From: Acidimicrobiales bacterium
GTDB lineage: Bacteria > Actinomycetota > Acidimicrobiia > Acidimicrobiales > Iamiaceae
Reading direction: 5' to 3'
Assembly: GCA_035547835.1 (NCBI GenBank)
Contig: DASZTW010000018.1
Location: 1-64,000 of the forward strand
Length of the DNA: 64,000 nucleotides
Under the pieces are notes generated by a model. It was not told the DNA's origin. It did no database searches and worked only from the letters and a program-made list of their open reading frames with translations. This document shows, piece after piece, positions 8,356 through 20,008 of the stretch. How positions within the stretch are numbered: the stretch's first letter is position 1; the number at the start of each line of letters is the position of its first letter. Position numbers and translations under genes: made by a program.

Positions 8356-9615
8356 ATGTCCGCGTCGACCGCAGCTCGTGATCGCTGGCGCCGCTCGCGC
8401 GATCTGGGCCCGCGGCTGCGCCGGATGCACCGCAGCTCCTCGGACCGGATGGCGTTCGGCGTGGCCGGTGGCGTGGCGGAGGCGTTCGGGCTCCCGCCGG
8501 CCGTGGTCCGGATCGCGTTCATCGTGTTGGCCCTGAACGGCGCAGGCGTGGTGCTGTACGCGCTCGGCATCGTCTTCATCCCGCCTGCACCCGGCGACGC
8601 TGGCGCGTCGCCCACCCTGGAGCGGGGCCTGGCGGCGGTGGCCCGCCGGCAACGGGCCATCGGCCTGGCGTGCATCGTGGCCGGCATCGTGTTGAGCGCC
8701 GCGCAGTTGCACTGGTTCGGCGTCGGGTTCCTGTGGCCCGTCGCGGTGGTGGCCGGCGGGCTGGTCGTGGTCTGGTCCGGGTCGTCGGAAGGCGACCGCG
8801 ACCGCTGGCGGGCGCGCGCCGCCCAGATCCCGGGCCGGCCGCTCGACACCCTGCAAGGTGGTTGGGGTGTCGTGGTGCGGATCGGTTGCGGCGCGGCGCT
8901 GATGGTCGTCGGGCTCGCCGTGTTGCTCACGCGGACCAGCGGGTTCGGCTCGTTCAGCCAGATGTTGGGCGCCATGGTGGTCACGCTGCTTGGCATCGCG
9001 GTGGTCGTCGGGCCGTGGGTCCGGCGGCTGTGGCGCGCGCTCAGCGAGGAGCGCCGTGCGCGTGTCCGTTCCGAGGAGCGGGCCGAAGTGGCCGCACACC
9101 TCCACGATTCGGTGCTGCAGACGCTCGCGATGGTGCAGCGCAACCCGGGCACGCCGCGAGAGGTGGCCGCGCTCGCCCGGCGCCAAGAGCGCGATCTGCG
9201 CGCTTGGCTGTTTCCCGAGCGCGACCGGCCGCCCGAGTCGTTCGGCACGGCCCTCACCGCGGCCATGGCCGAGGTCGAGGATCTGTACGGGGTGCGCGTG
9301 CACTTGGTGATGGTGGGTGACACGACGGTCGACGGCCGGGTCGGCGGCCTGGTGCGTGCCGCTCGCGAAGCAGCGTCCAACGCGGCGGTCCATGCGGGCG
9401 TGACCGACCTCTCCGTGTACGCCGAGGCGTCGGACCGCCGCGTCGACTTGTTCGTTCGTGACCGTGGCAAGGGCTTCGACCCCTCGGCGATCGACGAGGA
9501 TCGCCGAGGCGTGCGTGAGTCGATCGTGGGCCGCATGGCCCGCCACGGCGGTACGGCCGAGGTCCACTCGGCCCCAGGTGAAGGGACGGAGATCGTGTTG
9601 GAGCTGCCGCGATGA
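8356..9615 (+). CDS. PspC-domain sensor histidine kinase (LiaS/NarL-system type)
   Basis: Membrane sensor kinase of 419 residues. The N-terminus is a PspC domain (about 30-75) with one helix. Four or so further membrane helices (to about 215) are followed by a HisKA_3 dimerisation helix with the phospho-accepting His in AAHLHDSVLQTL (about residue 252) and an ATPase domain with N-box REAASNAAVHA, G1 box DRGKGFD and a final GEGTEIVLELP. ATGA overlap with the following response regulator makes this a clear two-component pair. Signal unknown; PspC/LiaF neighbours suggest envelope stress (inference). Confidence 0.9.
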   Translation: MSASTAARDRWRRSRDLGPRLRRMHRSSSDRMAFGVAGGVAEAFGLPPAVVRIAFIVLALNGAGVVLYALGIVFIPPAPGDAGASPTLERGLAAVARRQRAIGLACIVAGIVLSAAQLHWFGVGFLWPVAVVAGGLVVVWSGSSEGDRDRWRARAAQIPGRPLDTLQGGWGVVVRIGCGAALMVVGLAVLLTRTSGFGSFSQMLGAMVVTLLGIAVVVGPWVRRLWRALSEERRARVRSEERAEVAAHLHDSVLQTLAMVQRNPGTPREVAALARRQERDLRAWLFPERDRPPESFGTALTAAMAEVEDLYGVRVHLVMVGDTTVDGRVGGLVRAAREAASNAAVHAGVTDLSVYAEASDRRVDLFVRDRGKGFDPSAIDEDRRGVRESIVGRMARHGGTAEVHSAPGEGTEIVLELPR

Positions 9616-10379
9616 GCCGCGACGACGAGGCCGGGCGGTCGACGCCCGAGGCGGCGGGGTCGTCCGATCCCGATCTGGCGACGGCCGAAGCAGCCTCGGC
9701 GGCGGAGGCTCACGGTTCCTCGCCGACGAGCGCGCAGAGCGGCCGGCCCCGCGTGTTCCTGGTCGACGACCACCGCCTGTTCCTGGCGGGTGTCAGAGCC
9801 GAGCTTGGCGACCGTGTCGAGGTGGTGGGCGAGGCAGGTGACGTCGAGGCCGCGGTTTCCGGCATCGCCGGCTCCGAGCCCGATGTCGTCCTGCTCGACG
9901 TCCACTTCCCCGGAGGTGGCGGCGCAGCGGTGATCGAGGCGGTCAAGGCCCGCGGGGTGACCACGACGTTCTTGGCGCTGTCGGTGTCCGACGCCGCCGA
10001 CGACGTGATCCGCGTGATCCGCGCCGGTGCGCGCGGTTACGTCACCAAGACGATCGGCCCGGACTCGTTGGTCGACGCGATCGAGCGCGTGCGCGGGGGT
10101 GATGCGGTCTTTTCACCCCGGCTGGCGGGTTTCGTGCTCGATGCCTTCGCCACCGAGCTCCCCTCCACCGCGGCCGATCCCGAGCTCGACCAGCTCACCG
10201 CGCGCGAGCGTGAGGTCCTGCGGCTGATCGCCCGGGGCTACACGTACAAGGAGATCGCCCGTCGCCTCACGATCTCGCCCAAGACGGTCGAGACCCACGT
10301 GTCGGCCGTGCTTCGCAAGCTCCAGCTGTCGAGCCGTCACGAGCTCACGACCTGGGCAAACGACCGTCGTCTGGTGTGA
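9612..10379 (+). CDS. LuxR/NarL-family response regulator
   Basis: Partner of the upstream kinase. The 255-residue protein has an unusually long disordered leader of about 45 residues. A receiver domain follows, with acidic pair DD in FLVDDH, phospho-acceptor Asp in VLLDVHFPG and Lys in YVTKTIG. A LuxR helix-turn-helix closes the protein (LTAREREVLRLIARG to SPKTVETHVSAVLRKL). Its start ATG overlaps the kinase stop. Target promoters are unknown; the divergent PspC/LiaF gene is the natural candidate. Confidence 0.92.
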   Translation: MSRDDEAGRSTPEAAGSSDPDLATAEAASAAEAHGSSPTSAQSGRPRVFLVDDHRLFLAGVRAELGDRVEVVGEAGDVEAAVSGIAGSEPDVVLLDVHFPGGGGAAVIEAVKARGVTTTFLALSVSDAADDVIRVIRAGARGYVTKTIGPDSLVDAIERVRGGDAVFSPRLAGFVLDAFATELPSTAADPELDQLTAREREVLRLIARGYTYKEIARRLTISPKTVETHVSAVLRKLQLSSRHELTTWANDRRLV

Positions 10380-10430
10380 CGCGACGACCCGCCGGGTGCA
10401 TCGCGGCTGGTCATCAGGAACAATGGATGG

Positions 10431-11234
10431 ATGCCACGCGCCATCTGGACCGGTGCCATCAGCTTCGGGTTGGTCAACATCCCGAGCCGGCTGTTCCCCG
10501 CCGTGTCCCGCAAGACCGTGCACTTCAACCAGATCGACACCCGCACCGAGTCACGGGTTCGCTTGAAGAAGACGTCAGCCGCCGACGGCAGTGAGGTGCC
10601 CGCCGAGGCCATCGCCCGCGGCTACGAGCTGGCCGACGGCCGTTACGTGATCGTCAGCGACGAGGAGCTCGCTGCGCTCGATCCCGCGGCATCGCGCACC
10701 ATCGACATCCAACAGTTCTGCGACTTGTCGGAGATCGACCCGATCTTCTACGACACCGCGTACACGATCGCTCCCGATCACGCGGCCATCAAGCCGTACG
10801 CGCTGTTGCTGCACGCCATGGAGGAAGCGCAGAAGGTGGCCATCGCCCGCTTCGTGATGCGCACCAAGCAGTACGTCGGCGCGCTGCGCCCCGCCGACGG
10901 CCGGCTGGTGCTGTCGACGATGGTGTACGCCGACGAGATCAACGACCCGGCCACGGTCGAGGAGCTGGAGTCGATCGACTCGGTCGAGGTGAGCGACAGC
11001 GAGCTGGCCATGGCCCGCCAGCTCATCTCCACGCTCGACGCGCCGTTCGAACCCGAGGCCTACCGCGACGAGTACCGGGAGAAGGTGCTGGAGCTGATCG
11101 AGGCCAAGGCCGGCGGCGCCACCGAAGTCCTCGAGGCCGTTTCGGGCGGACCGAGCCCGGAGAAGGTCGTCGACCTCATGGCCGCGCTGGAGCAGAGCGT
11201 CAAGGAAGCCAAGAAGGCCCGCAAGGCCTCGTGA
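10431..11234 (+). CDS. ku: Ku protein (non-homologous end joining)
   Basis: Homodimeric ring protein that binds DNA double-strand ends and recruits LigD. The 267-residue length and the typical start (MPRAIWTGAISFGLVNIP) and core (FCDLSEIDPIFYD, ELAMARQLI) match bacterial Ku. A short Lys/Ala-rich tail (KEAKKARKAS) is present. The next gene encodes the LigD polymerase domain, forming a minimal end-joining operon. An AACAAT box lies 6 nt before the ATG, and no Shine-Dalgarno sequence is visible. Confidence 0.94.
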   Translation: MPRAIWTGAISFGLVNIPSRLFPAVSRKTVHFNQIDTRTESRVRLKKTSAADGSEVPAEAIARGYELADGRYVIVSDEELAALDPAASRTIDIQQFCDLSEIDPIFYDTAYTIAPDHAAIKPYALLLHAMEEAQKVAIARFVMRTKQYVGALRPADGRLVLSTMVYADEINDPATVEELESIDSVEVSDSELAMARQLISTLDAPFEPEAYRDEYREKVLELIEAKAGGATEVLEAVSGGPSPEKVVDLMAALEQSVKEAKKARKAS

Positions 11235-11253
11235 CCTGCACGGCAGGATCGTG

Positions 11254-12162
11254 ATGGCCGAGGAGCGGACCACCGTCCACATCGACGACCGGACGTTGTC
11301 GGTCTCCAACCTCGACAAGGTCCTGTATCCGGCGGTCGGGTTCACCAAGGGCGAGGTGATCGACTACTACGCCCGCATCGCGCCGGTGATGGTGCCGCAC
11401 CTGGCGGGTCGGTGCGTCACGTTCCGGCGCTTCCCGAACGGCGTCGACGGCCAGACGTTCTTCGAGAAGCGCTGCCCGAAGCACCGGCCGGAGTGGGTGG
11501 GCGTCGCACCCGGTCCCGGCGACGGCGGCGACAACATCGACTACTGCCTGCTCGAGGACCGGCCGGCGCTCGTCTGGGCGGCGAACCTCGCGGCGCTCGA
11601 GTTGCACACGCCGATGTCGCTGGCCTCCGACCTCGACACGCCCACCATGGTCGTGTTCGACCTCGACCCCGGCCCGGGCACCGCGATCCCCGAGTGCGCC
11701 GCGCTGGCGGTCGCCATCCGCGAGTTGCTCGGCCAGCTGTCGTTGCGCTGTTGGGCCAAGACGTCGGGCTCGAAGGGCTTGCAGCTGTACGTGCCGCTCA
11801 ACACGCCGACCGACCACGACCACGCATCGGGCCTCGCGCACGCCGTCGCCACCATCTTCGAGCAGCAGCGCCCCGACGACGTCGTCTCGCGCCAGGACAA
11901 GAGCTTGCGCAAGGGCAAAGTGCTGATCGACTGGAGTCAGAACAGCCGGCACAAGACGACGGTGTGCGTGTACTCCCTGCGGGCGCGTGCCGAGCCCACC
12001 GTGTCGACGCCCGTGACGTGGGACGAAGTCGAAGCGGCGGCCGACGGCGCGCCGTTGCGTTTCGACGTGGCCGACGTGCTGGCACGCGTCGACGAGCTGG
12101 GTGACCTGTTTGCCGATGTGCTCACCGTGCAGCAGCACCTGCCCAACGTGCCGGACACCTGA
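11254..12162 (+). CDS. ligD: LigD-type primase/polymerase domain protein
   Basis: Stand-alone archaeo-eukaryotic primase-type polymerase that fills gaps during end joining with Ku. The protein (302 residues from the ATG) shows LSNLDKVLYP at the N-terminus, ITFRRFPNGVDG-like sequence (CVTFRRFPNGVDG), the catalytic acid pair in VFDLDPGPGT and the SGSKGLQLYVPL motif. The ligase and phosphoesterase domains of full LigD are absent and no ligase is present in this window. GTG at 11251 is an alternative start three bases earlier. The gap to ku is about 20 bp. Confidence 0.92.
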   Translation: MAEERTTVHIDDRTLSVSNLDKVLYPAVGFTKGEVIDYYARIAPVMVPHLAGRCVTFRRFPNGVDGQTFFEKRCPKHRPEWVGVAPGPGDGGDNIDYCLLEDRPALVWAANLAALELHTPMSLASDLDTPTMVVFDLDPGPGTAIPECAALAVAIRELLGQLSLRCWAKTSGSKGLQLYVPLNTPTDHDHASGLAHAVATIFEQQRPDDVVSRQDKSLRKGKVLIDWSQNSRHKTTVCVYSLRARAEPTVSTPVTWDEVEAAADGAPLRFDVADVLARVDELGDLFADVLTVQQHLPNVPDT

Positions 12163-12263
12163 CGGATCGCGTGGCGTGGCCCTTTTCGGCGCGGGCCCGC
12201 CTGGCCCGTACCGTGAGCAGCGAAGCGGTGCGAGCCGAACCGGCGAGCGAGGAGCGACAGCGG

Positions 12264-13211
12264 ATGGAACTGCGGCGGGTTGGTGACTCGGGCCTGCGCA
12301 TCTCGGCGGTGAGCCTGGGATGCAACAACTTCGGGATGAAGATCGACGCCGTGGCGGCGAAGGTCGTGGTCGACGCCGCGCTCGACGCGGGCATCACCAT
12401 GTTCGACACTTCGGCGAGCTACGGCGGCGGGCATTCCGAAGAGTACTTGGGCGCCGCGCTGCAGGGCCGGCGCGACGACGTGATCGTGGCCACCAAGTTC
12501 GGGTCACGGACGATGGAGCGCGGCTACCCCGTCGGCGGGTCGCGCCGGCACCTGATCGCCGAGTGCGAAGCCAGCCTGCGCCGCTTGGGCACCGACTGGA
12601 TCGACTTGTACTACCTGCACTACGCCGACCCCACCACGCCGATCGACGAGACGTTGCGCGCGCTCGACGACCTCGTGCGCGCGGGCAAGGTTCGCTACGT
12701 GGCGGGCTCCAACATGGCGGCGTGGCAGATCGCGGAAGCCGAGCACACGGCCCGGGGCGCGGGCACCGGGCGGTTCATCGCCACGCAGGCGCAATGGAGC
12801 TTGCTGCGGCGCGACGTCGAGCGAGAGATCGTGCCGGCGTGTCGCCACTACGGCATCGGAGTGGTGCCGTACTTCCCGCTGGCGTCGGGGCTGCTCACCG
12901 GCAAGTACCGCGCGGGCGAGGCACCCCCCGAAGGCACCCGGTTCGCAGCCGTGCCGCGCTTGGCGGCGGGCTACGGAGAAGCCGACTGGGCGACGGTGGC
13001 TCGCCTCGACGCGTTTGCCCGCGAGCGCGGCCACTCGCTCTTGGAGTTGGCCATGTCGTGGGTGGCGGGCCAGCCGGGCGCGTCGACCGTGCTGGTGGGC
13101 GCCACCACGCCCGAGCAGGTGCAGGCGAACGTGACCGCCATCGGCTGGTCGCTCACCGCCGACGACCGAGCACAGATCGACGTCGTGTTGTCCGACACCG
13201 GCGAACTGTGA
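12264..13211 (+). CDS. Aldo/keto reductase
   Basis: NADPH-dependent oxidoreductase of 315 residues in the YajO/Tas-like branch. Visible features are the first strand LGCNNFGMKI, catalytic Asp in FDTSASYG with its Tyr, the Lys in IVATKFG, the His of YYLHYADPTTPI, and the C-terminal cofactor segment VLVGATTPEQV. The ATG at 12264 has GAGGAG about 10 nt upstream. The open frame back to 12171 is probably untranslated. Substrate unknown. Confidence 0.88.
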   Translation: MELRRVGDSGLRISAVSLGCNNFGMKIDAVAAKVVVDAALDAGITMFDTSASYGGGHSEEYLGAALQGRRDDVIVATKFGSRTMERGYPVGGSRRHLIAECEASLRRLGTDWIDLYYLHYADPTTPIDETLRALDDLVRAGKVRYVAGSNMAAWQIAEAEHTARGAGTGRFIATQAQWSLLRRDVEREIVPACRHYGIGVVPYFPLASGLLTGKYRAGEAPPEGTRFAAVPRLAAGYGEADWATVARLDAFARERGHSLLELAMSWVAGQPGASTVLVGATTPEQVQANVTAIGWSLTADDRAQIDVVLSDTGEL

Positions 13212-13212
13212 G

Positions 13213-13241
13213 CACTTGAGGTCCCGGAGCGGCCCCAAGTG
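13213..13241. terminator. Bidirectional terminator-like hairpin
   Basis: CACTTG (13213-13218) pairs with CAAGTG (13236-13241), and the next bases extend the stem past one mismatch. It lies in the short gap between the convergent aldo/keto reductase and metH. Confidence 0.5.
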
Positions 13242-13279
13242 GTCGCAATGGGACGGTGAGCAGGCGAGAGCCGGACGAG

Positions 13280-16855
<3,576 letters not shown>

Positions 16856-16972
16856 GCAAAACGCCAACCTTCGACGGCCATGAGTGCCTGGTTCCCGTCG
16901 CGGTCCTTCTGGACCTCCGGCGCAGTGGCACCCTCCTGCTTCGCCCCGCTCGTTGGCGTACGAAGCCCTCGG
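16856..16972 (-). ncRNA. Structured metH leader, possible riboswitch
   Basis: On the minus strand the leader can form a hairpin GCTTCG (16966-16961) with CGAAGC (16943-16938). Its loop carries ACGCCAAC (16959-16952), an exact complement of GTTGGCGT (16868-16861) that ends six bases before the metH ATG. This would be a pseudoknot over the initiation region. Between them are a perfect GGTCC-AGAA-GGACC hairpin (16915-16902), CGACGG/CCGTCG (16900-16895 with 16877-16872) and GGGTGCC/GGCACTC (16933-16927 with 16888-16882). GCCACTG (16929-16923) recalls a conserved cobalamin-riboswitch string, but no B12 box is present. Class unassigned. Confidence 0.45.
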
Positions 16973-16976
16973 CGCA

Positions 16977-16982
16977 ACTCTA
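16977..16982 (-). promoter_or_regulatory. -10 box TAGAGT for metH
   Basis: On the minus strand TAGAGT would place the transcript start near 16970, giving a leader of about 115 nt that contains the paired segments described for the metH leader. Confidence 0.45.
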
Positions 16983-17023
16983 CCGTGTAGGACCTCGCCT
17001 TCAGAAGCTGGTTCGATGGGCAG

Positions 17024-17578
17024 ATGAAGATCTACACGCGCAAGGGCGACGACGGCACGACTGGGCTCCTGTACGGCGGGCGGGTCGCCAAGGACTCGCC
17101 GCTGCCGGTGGCCTACGGCACGGTCGACGAGGCGCAAGCTGCGCTCGGTGCCGCGAGGGCGGAGGCGGAGCGGGGCGGCGAGCTCGACGAGATCCTGATC
17201 GGGCTCGAGCGTGACTTGTGGGTGCTGATGGCCGAGCTGGCCACCGACCCGTCGAACCGTCACAAGCTCACGGCCGGCCAGAACCTGGTCACGGCCGAGA
17301 TGGTCGACGCGCTCGAAGGGCGCATCGACGATGTCGACACCAAGTTCGAGCCGCCCAAGGAGTTCGTGGTGCCAGGCCAGAACCGGGTGGCCGCCTTGCT
17401 CGACGTGGCCCGTACCGTGGTGCGCCGAGCCGAGCGGGCCACCCTCGCGGCTGCGGTCGACGGTTCCGAGGCCGTGCGGTACCTGAACCGGCTCAGCGAC
17501 TTGTGCTGGACGTTGGCCCGCTGGCAAGAAGCGGTGGGTGGCCCCGATGCCGGGTCGTTGACCGCGCGCGGCGGCTGA
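17024..17578 (+). CDS. pduO: PduO-type ATP:cob(I)alamin adenosyltransferase
   Basis: Transfers adenosyl from ATP to cob(I)alamin, making the cofactor of methylmalonyl-CoA mutase, which is encoded elsewhere in the window. The 184-residue protein has the ATP loop near the N-terminus (YTRKGDDGTTGLLYGGR), the VDEAQAALG helix, and the C-terminal RAERATLAA plus LNRLSDLCWTLAR motif. All are typical of the trimeric PduO/MMAB family. It is divergent from metH across about 170 bp. Confidence 0.94.
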   Translation: MKIYTRKGDDGTTGLLYGGRVAKDSPLPVAYGTVDEAQAALGAARAEAERGGELDEILIGLERDLWVLMAELATDPSNRHKLTAGQNLVTAEMVDALEGRIDDVDTKFEPPKEFVVPGQNRVAALLDVARTVVRRAERATLAAAVDGSEAVRYLNRLSDLCWTLARWQEAVGGPDAGSLTARGG

Positions 17579-17593
17579 CTCGGCCGTCGCGAG

Positions 17594-17643
17594 CGGTGGG
17601 TGCGGCCCGGCCAGGTGGGTGCGCGAGGTGGGTGCGGCCCGCT
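17594..17643 (+). repeat. Short imperfect repeats in a convergent gap
   Basis: GGTGGGTGCGGCCCG occurs twice (starting 17594 and about 17629), with another GGTGGGTGCG between them. No clean terminator hairpin is obvious in this gap. Confidence 0.4.
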
Positions 17644-17699
17644 GGCCTGGAGGCAGCGGTCTCGGGTCGGCCTCGGGGCCGCGGTGCCAGGGGCCCCGC

Positions 17700-18335
17700 T
17701 CAGCTCGCCGTGCCGGCGGGGTGGCCGCCCGCGTGGAGCGCTTGGCGGTGACGATTGGCCGCCCACTCGGTGGCCTCGCGGGCCATGGCTGGGTGGTAGC
17801 GCCAGCGGCTCAAGGTGTGCTGCGTGGTCTCGATGTCCTCGCCGAGCTCCAACAAGCTGAGCGCGAGTTGCCGGACACGGCGTTGCTCGCGCTGCGCACG
17901 GGGCACCGCGAGCTCCGCTTCGAGCCAGCGTGCGTGGGCGGTGCGCCGCGGCTCGGGAAGCGACTCGGCCTGGCGGCGGGTCAGCGGCGGCAGCTTGCGA
18001 CGGACCGACAGCTCGTGCTCGTGGTCGGTCCGGGCCATGCCGAACTGCACGCAGCGGATCAGCGCCCGGGCGAACGGCGAGTGGCGGCCGTTCTTCGATC
18101 CGAGCCCCAGCGCGGTGGCGCACTCGGGGAGCGAGAGCACGAAGCCATCGGGATGCAGGTCGAGCTCGCCGGCGAGGTGGCGGAGCAGCCAGGTGGTGCT
18201 CGGGCCGAGGATCCCGAGCCAGAACTTCTCGACGTACGCCGACCTCGGGTCGTGGCCCACCCGGTCGATGACCGGGTCGGACCAAGGGCGGATCGCAAGG
18301 GTGTCGGTGGGCAGGTCGAGCAGTGGAGTGGTCAT
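17700..18335 (-). CDS. Conserved hypothetical protein
   Basis: A 211-residue soluble, Arg/Leu-rich protein with no motif I can assign. The segment YVEKFWLGILGPSTTWLLRHLA (in part) and the later SPFARALIRCVQFGMA look like a compact helical, possibly winged-helix fold. The second half is strongly helical and basic (about 120-200). The ATG at 18335 is supported by GGAGAAG five bases upstream. It is divergent from a RibD/DHFR-like gene and a 16-nt inverted repeat lies between them. A DNA-associated role is possible but unproven. Confidence 0.7.
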   Translation of the reverse strand: MTTPLLDLPTDTLAIRPWSDPVIDRVGHDPRSAYVEKFWLGILGPSTTWLLRHLAGELDLHPDGFVLSLPECATALGLGSKNGRHSPFARALIRCVQFGMARTDHEHELSVRRKLPPLTRRQAESLPEPRRTAHARWLEAELAVPRAQREQRRVRQLALSLLELGEDIETTQHTLSRWRYHPAMAREATEWAANRHRQALHAGGHPAGTAS

Positions 18336-18381
18336 CGGGCTTCTCCGTGGCCGTGGTGACGAGCAGGCGGGGAAGCGGTTT

Positions 18382-18397
18382 TCATGATGTTTCATGA
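18382..18397. promoter_or_regulatory. Candidate operator (inverted repeat)
   Basis: TCATGA (18382-18387) and TCATGA (18392-18397) flank a 4-nt spacer. Each arm is itself a palindrome. The site is in the divergent gap between 18335 and 18454. Confidence 0.35.
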
Positions 18398-18441
18398 CTT
18401 TCCGCACTTTGACACCGAGGGCGACGGCCGTCAAGCGGTCA

Positions 18442-18447
18442 TAGGCT
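18442..18447 (+). promoter_or_regulatory. -10 box TAGGCT for the RibD/DHFR-like gene
   Basis: TAGGCT ends 6 nt before the ATG at 18454. This favours that codon over the GTG three bases earlier. Confidence 0.6.
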
Positions 18448-18453
18448 CCCGTG

Positions 18454-19095
18454 ATGGCCCGCACTCGTGTCCACAACTTCGCTGTCTCACTCGACGGTTT
18501 CGCCACCGGCGAAGGTCAGAGCCTCGAAGCGCCGTTCGGCCACGTGGGCCACACGCTGCTCGAGTGGTTCGACGGCCGGGTGCTGTACGGCATCGACAAG
18601 GAACCGACGCAACCCGCCACCGCGGAGCGGGTCCTGTCGACCGCGTGGAGCCAGGGGATCGGCGCCGAGATCATGGGGCGCAACAAGTTCGGGCCGCAGC
18701 GGGGAACCTGGCCCGACGACGGCTGGAAGGGTTGGTGGGGCGACGACCCCCCGTTCCACACGCCGGTGTTCGTGCTCACGCACCACCCCCGGCCGCCCAT
18801 CGAGCTCGACGGCGGTACGACGTTCCACTTCATCGACGCCAGCCCGGCCGAGGCCCTGGCCGAGGCGCGAGCCGCGGCCGGGGGTCTCGACGTGCGGATC
18901 GGGGGTGGGCCGTCGACCGTCCGATCGTTCCTCGAAGCCGACTTGGTCGACCACTTCCACATCGCGCTCGTGCCGGTGGTCGTGGGTCGGGGTGTGCGGG
19001 TCTGGGACGGGCTCGAGGCGTTGCACGAGCGGTTCGACGTCGATGTCGTGACGATGCCGAGCAAGGTCACCCATCTCACGTTCACCCGCCGTTGA
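18454..19095 (+). CDS. RibD C-terminal/DHFR-like reductase
   Basis: NADPH-dependent reductase fold of 213 residues, related to the reductase half of RibD and to dihydrofolate reductase. Signature elements are the N-terminal FAVSLDGFATG, the AEIMGRNKFGP loop, VFVLTHHPRPP, and IGGGPSTVRSFLEADLVD with HIALVPVVVGRG. Such stand-alone proteins have no settled substrate. It overlaps the sirtuin start by four bases (TTGA), so the two are probably co-translated. Confidence 0.85.
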   Translation: MARTRVHNFAVSLDGFATGEGQSLEAPFGHVGHTLLEWFDGRVLYGIDKEPTQPATAERVLSTAWSQGIGAEIMGRNKFGPQRGTWPDDGWKGWWGDDPPFHTPVFVLTHHPRPPIELDGGTTFHFIDASPAEALAEARAAAGGLDVRIGGGPSTVRSFLEADLVDHFHIALVPVVVGRGVRVWDGLEALHERFDVDVVTMPSKVTHLTFTRR

Positions 19096-19958
19096 GCGCC
19101 GTTCGCGACCTCGACACGGTCCGGAGGTGGATCGCCGATGCCGAGCGGGTCGTGGTGCTCACCGGCGCGGGGATCTCGACCGATTCGGGGATCCCCGACT
19201 TCCGTGGACCGAACGGCCTGTGGACCAAGAACCCGGCCGCCGAGAAGGCGTCCGACATCCGGTACTACCTGGCCGATCCCGACGTGCGACGGGCCGCGTG
19301 GCAGAGCCGGGTGGCCAACCGTGACCGGGACATCGAGCCGAACGCGGGCCATCGCGCCTTGGTCGACCTCGAGGCGTCGGGCCGGCTGCACACGCTCGTC
19401 ACGCAGAACATCGACGGCCTGCACCAGCGCGCCGGCACGTCGCCCGACCTCGTGGTGGAGATCCACGGCAACACGGTCGAGGCCGTCTGCCTCATGTGTG
19501 CCGATCGGCTCCCCATGGCAGAGGTGCTCGACCGGGTTGCGGCCGGCGAGGAAGACCCGGCGTGTCGACGGTGCGGAGGGATCTTGAAATCGGCCACGAT
19601 CTCGTTCGGCCAGTCGCTGGTCGAGGCCGACCTCCGGCGGGCCGAGGCCGCCGCCACCGCATCCGATCTGCTGGTCGCCGTCGGCACCACGCTGACCGTG
19701 TATCCCATCGCCGCCCTGCCCGTGGTCGCGCAGCGCGCCGGCGCGAGGGTGGTCACGTTGAACGGCGAGCCGACCGATTTCGACACCCAGGCGGACGCCG
19801 TCCTGCGCGGCCGGATCAGCGACCTCCTGCCCGCCCTCGTCGCCACCCTCCCCCGCGCCCCACCTGACAGTGAGAATGGTGAGTGGGGCCAGCGCACCGC
19901 CGGTCTGACTCACCGCCTGACTGACTCGGTGTCTTCAACGGGATTCGTGGGCCGGTAG
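19092..19958 (+). CDS. cobB: NAD-dependent protein deacylase (sirtuin)
   Basis: Removes acyl groups from lysines with NAD. Starting at the TTG that overlaps the preceding stop gives 288 residues. The NAD site GAGISTDSGIPDFRG, the QNIDGLHQRAG motif, the catalytic His in EIHGN and the zinc cysteines (CLMC and CRRCGG) are all present. FGQSL and VVGTTL-like LLVAVGTTLTV complete the Rossmann part. The last 25-30 residues (after LVATLPRAP) look unlike the family and run up to the insertion sequence, so the original C-terminus may have been altered. Confidence 0.9.
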   Translation: MSAVRDLDTVRRWIADAERVVVLTGAGISTDSGIPDFRGPNGLWTKNPAAEKASDIRYYLADPDVRRAAWQSRVANRDRDIEPNAGHRALVDLEASGRLHTLVTQNIDGLHQRAGTSPDLVVEIHGNTVEAVCLMCADRLPMAEVLDRVAAGEEDPACRRCGGILKSATISFGQSLVEADLRRAEAAATASDLLVAVGTTLTVYPIAALPVVAQRAGARVVTLNGEPTDFDTQADAVLRGRISDLLPALVATLPRAPPDSENGEWGQRTAGLTHRLTDSVSSTGFVGR

Positions 19959-20008
19959 GGCGCTGGCCCCGTTGCACCTGCTCGCGATCGACGTGACCTC
20001 ATAGGAGC

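Noticed and set aside
16873-16950. Plus-strand resemblance to the SAM-IV riboswitch (CATGAGTGCC, then GGCACCCTCC)
   Set aside because: It is on the strand of the adenosyltransferase, not metH. The closing P1 pairing is not found and the central segments do not match the consensus as I remember it.
19092-19958. Sirtuin as part of a defence operon (Thoeris or DSR-like)
   Set aside because: It has the zinc cysteines of ordinary deacylases, a short length and a RibD-like neighbour. No TIR, helicase or nuclease gene is nearby.
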